Source: Gammaproteobacteria bacterium | GTDB taxonomy: Bacteria > Pseudomonadota > Gammaproteobacteria > SZUA-229 | Direction: 5' to 3' | Length of the DNA: 42,574 nt | NCBI GenBank assembly: GCA_029882215.1 | Contig: JAOULC010000026.1 | Coordinates: forward strand, 1-42,574 | In this document: positions 40,164 through 42,574 of the stretch, in pieces | Layout of the letters: each line of letters starts with the position of its first letter | Numbering within the stretch: position 1 is the stretch's first letter | Position numbers and translations under genes: made by a program | Notes under the pieces: generated by a model | Databases searched by the model: none | What the model saw: the letters and a program-made list of their open reading frames with translations, nothing else | What the model was told of the DNA's origin: nothing

Positions 40164-41834
40164 ATGGAAAATCAACGCACACTCTTATATATCTCACTGG
40201 CAATGCTACTGTTTATCCTTTGGGGAAATTGGCAGCAAGATTACGGCCCAAAACCAGTAGCAACCACCACAGCGCCAACGACAGTGGCAGATTCGCCGGC
40301 AATGGCAGTGGATGTACCAGGTGCGGCCAAACAGATAAGTGACGATGTTCCGGCTATTGATAATAAAGCTATGCCATCGATGGCAGCGATACCTGCCCCA
40401 GCGGGCCAGCAGCGAATTCACGTAACAACCGATATCTTACAGATAGAAATTGATAGCCGGGGCGGCGATATTAAAGTCGTTAAACTATTAGAATATCCAC
40501 AAAATGCAGACTCTGATGCACCCTACCTATTAATGGGTGGCGCAGAAGACAAAACCGCTTATGCCCAGTCAGGCTTAGTATCGGCAAGCTCTAAAGCCCC
40601 GTCTCATCATGCTATCTATAGTGTTGAAAACACCGAGTATCAGTTAAAAGAAGGCGAAAATGAAATTGTTGTTAATCTTTACTGGCAGTCTGAAAGCGGT
40701 GACCGTGTTATTAAAAGTTTCACCTTTACTCGCGGCAGTCACGTTATCGGCCTTAGCCATAAAGTCACCCCCACGGCTGACTGGCATGGCAGTCAATACA
40801 GCCAGTTAATTAAAGCTGAGCCACAATCAAAAGAAAACCAGTTTATCTACACCTATACCGGTGGCGTTATATATAACGACGAATCTAAATATCAGAAAGT
40901 TGATTTTAGTGATATGACTGAGAAAAGTCTGGATATCAGCACATCAAGCACCTTTAAGGCTGGCTGGGCGGCGATGATCGAGCATTACTTCCTGGCAGCA
41001 TGGATTCCAGAAAAGGAAGAAAACAACTTTTATTACACCAACAAAATAGCAGAAAACCGCTACATGTTAGGTATGCGCTCGTCAGCGATGGATATAAAAG
41101 CCGGAGAAACAGCAGAGTTTACTCGCCAACTGGTTGTTGGACCTAAGTTACAACACGAGCTGAGTGCGATTGCCCCGGGATTGGAATTAACCGTTGATTA
41201 CGGCTTCCTGACGATTATTGCAGAGCCATTATTCTGGTTACTAGAGTTCTTCTACGGTGTGTTTGCTAACTGGGGCTGGGCGATTATCTTCCTGACCATC
41301 ACGGTTAAAGTTGTTTTCTACAAATTATCTGAAGCCAGTTACCGATCTATGGCAAAAATGCGCAAAGCCGGTCCGCGCTTAAAAGCCTTAAAAGACCGTT
41401 TTGGTGATGATCGTCAGGCCATGAGCAAGGCCATGATGGAAATGTACAAAAAGGAAAAAATCAATCCGTTAGGTGGTTGTTTCCCGATGTTAGTGCAAAT
41501 TCCGGTCTTTATCGCGTTATATTGGGTCTTACTAGAAAGCGTAGAAATGCGTAATGCACCTTTTGCCCTGTGGTTAGATAACCTATCAGAAAAAGATCCG
41601 TTTTATATCCTGCCATTATTAATGGGCGGCTCAATGTTCCTGCAGTTTAAACTGAACCCGGCACCGATGGACCCAATCCAGAAGAAAGTGTTCCAGTTTA
41701 TGCCGATTGTATTTACCGTGTTCTTTGCCTTCTTCCCATCGGGCTTAGTACTGTACTGGGTAGTGAACAACATTCTGTCGATAACCCAGCAATACATCAT
41801 TACCAAGCGCATTGAAGCTGGTGAAGAAAAATAA
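40164..41834 (+). CDS. yidC: Membrane protein insertase YidC
   Basis: A 556-residue inner-membrane insertase/chaperone. It has an N-terminal anchor helix (about 5-20, 'LLYISLAMLLFILWGNWQQDY'), a Pro/Ala/Thr-rich linker, the large periplasmic beta-supersandwich domain of Gram-negative YidC (about 75-340), and the conserved five-helix core from about 350 ('YGFLTIIAEPLFWLLEFFYGVFANWGWAIIFLTITVK'). The cytoplasmic hairpin reads 'MAKMRKAGPRLKALKDRFGDDRQAM', and later 'PLGGCFPMLVQIPVFIALYWVL'. It inserts proteins alone or with SecYEG. It follows yidD by 68 bp. Confidence 0.98.
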   Translation: MENQRTLLYISLAMLLFILWGNWQQDYGPKPVATTTAPTTVADSPAMAVDVPGAAKQISDDVPAIDNKAMPSMAAIPAPAGQQRIHVTTDILQIEIDSRGGDIKVVKLLEYPQNADSDAPYLLMGGAEDKTAYAQSGLVSASSKAPSHHAIYSVENTEYQLKEGENEIVVNLYWQSESGDRVIKSFTFTRGSHVIGLSHKVTPTADWHGSQYSQLIKAEPQSKENQFIYTYTGGVIYNDESKYQKVDFSDMTEKSLDISTSSTFKAGWAAMIEHYFLAAWIPEKEENNFYYTNKIAENRYMLGMRSSAMDIKAGETAEFTRQLVVGPKLQHELSAIAPGLELTVDYGFLTIIAEPLFWLLEFFYGVFANWGWAIIFLTITVKVVFYKLSEASYRSMAKMRKAGPRLKALKDRFGDDRQAMSKAMMEMYKKEKINPLGGCFPMLVQIPVFIALYWVLLESVEMRNAPFALWLDNLSEKDPFYILPLLMGGSMFLQFKLNPAPMDPIQKKVFQFMPIVFTVFFAFFPSGLVLYWVVNNILSITQQYIITKRIEAGEEK

Positions 41835-41855
41835 GCCATAACGGCAAGCATAAAT

Positions 41856-42574
41856 ATGGAAAACACAGATACCATAGCAGCCATTGCGACCCCCAGCGGT
41901 CGTGGTGGCGTGGGTATCGTGCGGGTATCTGGCCCAAACTGTCTCGAAATAGCAGATAAAATACTCAAAAAAGCACCATCTCCTAGAAAAGCCGAATATT
42001 GTCCGTTCTATGATGTCAATCATGACATCATCGATCATGGCATTGCGCTGTTTTTTAATAACCCGCATTCCTTTACCGGTGAAGATGTTCTGGAATTACA
42101 GGGCCACGGTGGTCCGGTGGTAATGGACATGCTGCTAAAGCGTGTTTGTGAACTGGGCGCACGCATCGCCAATGCCGGTGAATTCTCAGAACGCGCATTC
42201 CTCAATGACAAAATGGACCTGGCACAAGCCGAAGCCATTGCCGACCTCATCGAAGCCGACAGTGCCGAAGCGGCCCGCGCCGCCGTGCGTTCCATGCAAG
42301 GCGAGTTTTCAACGCACATTAATAATCTGGTAGAACAACTTATCCATTTGCGGATTTATGTCGAAGCCGCGCTGGATTTTCCAGAAGAAGAAATCGACTT
42401 TCTTGCCGATGCCCATGTTGGCAATGAGCTCAACAGCTTAGTTGGCAGCATTAATAATGTATGGGCATCCGCACGTCAGGGCAGTTTATTGCGCGAAGGC
42501 ATGACCGTGGTGATAGCAGGACGCCCAAACGCCGGTAAATCGAGTTTGCTTAATGCCTTATCGGGCGAGAAAGC
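41856..42574 (+). CDS. mnmE: tRNA modification GTPase MnmE, 3' end cut by window edge
   Basis: The first 239 codons are visible. The N-terminal formyl-tetrahydrofolate-binding domain begins '[27 protein letters not shown]' and includes '[21 protein letters not shown]' and '[27 protein letters not shown]'. A helical domain follows ('[15 protein letters not shown]'), then the G1 P-loop GRPNAGKS at residues 222-229. With MnmG it modifies the wobble uridine of certain tRNAs. The gene lies 21 bp after yidC. The G2-G4 motifs and C-terminal Cys motif lie beyond the window. mnmG, rsmG, parA and parB commonly follow. Confidence 0.98.
   Translation, partial: MENTDTIAAIATPSGRGGVGIVRVSGPNCLEIADKILKKAPSPRKAEYCPFYDVNHDIIDHGIALFFNNPHSFTGEDVLELQGHGGPVVMDMLLKRVCELGARIANAGEFSERAFLNDKMDLAQAEAIADLIEADSAEAARAAVRSMQGEFSTHINNLVEQLIHLRIYVEAALDFPEEEIDFLADAHVGNELNSLVGSINNVWASARQGSLLREGMTVVIAGRPNAGKSSLLNALSGEK

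Overview
The window is a chromosomal origin region of a gammaproteobacterium with moderate GC content. On the right it carries mnmE-yidC-yidD-rnpA-rpmH on the plus strand and dnaA-dnaN-recF-gyrB on the minus strand. In the middle is a Pseudomonas-like block: argH, an AlgZ/AlgR-type LytS/LytTR two-component pair, and hemC-hemD-hemX-hemY. This order, with lptM-lysA and ubiD nearby, is typical of Gammaproteobacteria outside the enterics. A Thiotrichales/Methylophaga-like relative would fit, but the sequence alone does not fix the genus.

Layout. (1) 1-9074: two very large surface-protein genes in tandem, a DUF11/SdrD-B repeat protein cut by the left edge and a 1749-residue protein with three OmpA-type peptidoglycan-binding modules followed by a predicted outer-membrane barrel. 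(2) 9.1-12.8 kb: a small conserved gene, a bidirectional terminator, an exported tandem-rhodanese protein, lysA, the short lipoprotein gene lptM, and a carboxylesterase. (3) 12.83-13.44 kb: a gene-free stretch with a hairpin-rich repeat element whose ends are diverged inverted copies of each other. (4) 13.5-18.1 kb: a lipoprotein with an Ig-like fold, a small conserved orphan, a chemotaxis receptor and argH. (5) 18.3-24.9 kb: algZ-algR, an exported thioredoxin-fold protein on the opposite strand, and the hemCDXY tetrapyrrole cluster. (6) 25.1-30.4 kb: a ferredoxin-flavin reductase, an NAD-binding epimerase-like protein, ubiD with a small membrane-anchored partner, and a REC-PAS-GGDEF regulator. 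(7) 30.5-42.6 kb: prlC and the origin block.

The most informative non-coding signals are around the origin. Two identical, perfect 16-bp parS palindromes lie inside recF, 621 bp apart. The dnaN-dnaA spacer has DnaA boxes, an AT-rich tract and a TAG-triplet run arranged like the DnaA-trio unwinding element known from Bacillus. The dnaA-rpmH spacer has three more perfect DnaA boxes. Together these suggest a bipartite origin beside the partition loading sites; parA and parB would be expected beyond mnmE, outside the window.

No tRNA, rRNA, CRISPR array, transposase or prophage gene was recognised. The best candidates for undescribed biology are the tandem giant surface-protein pair and the hairpin-rich repeat element.
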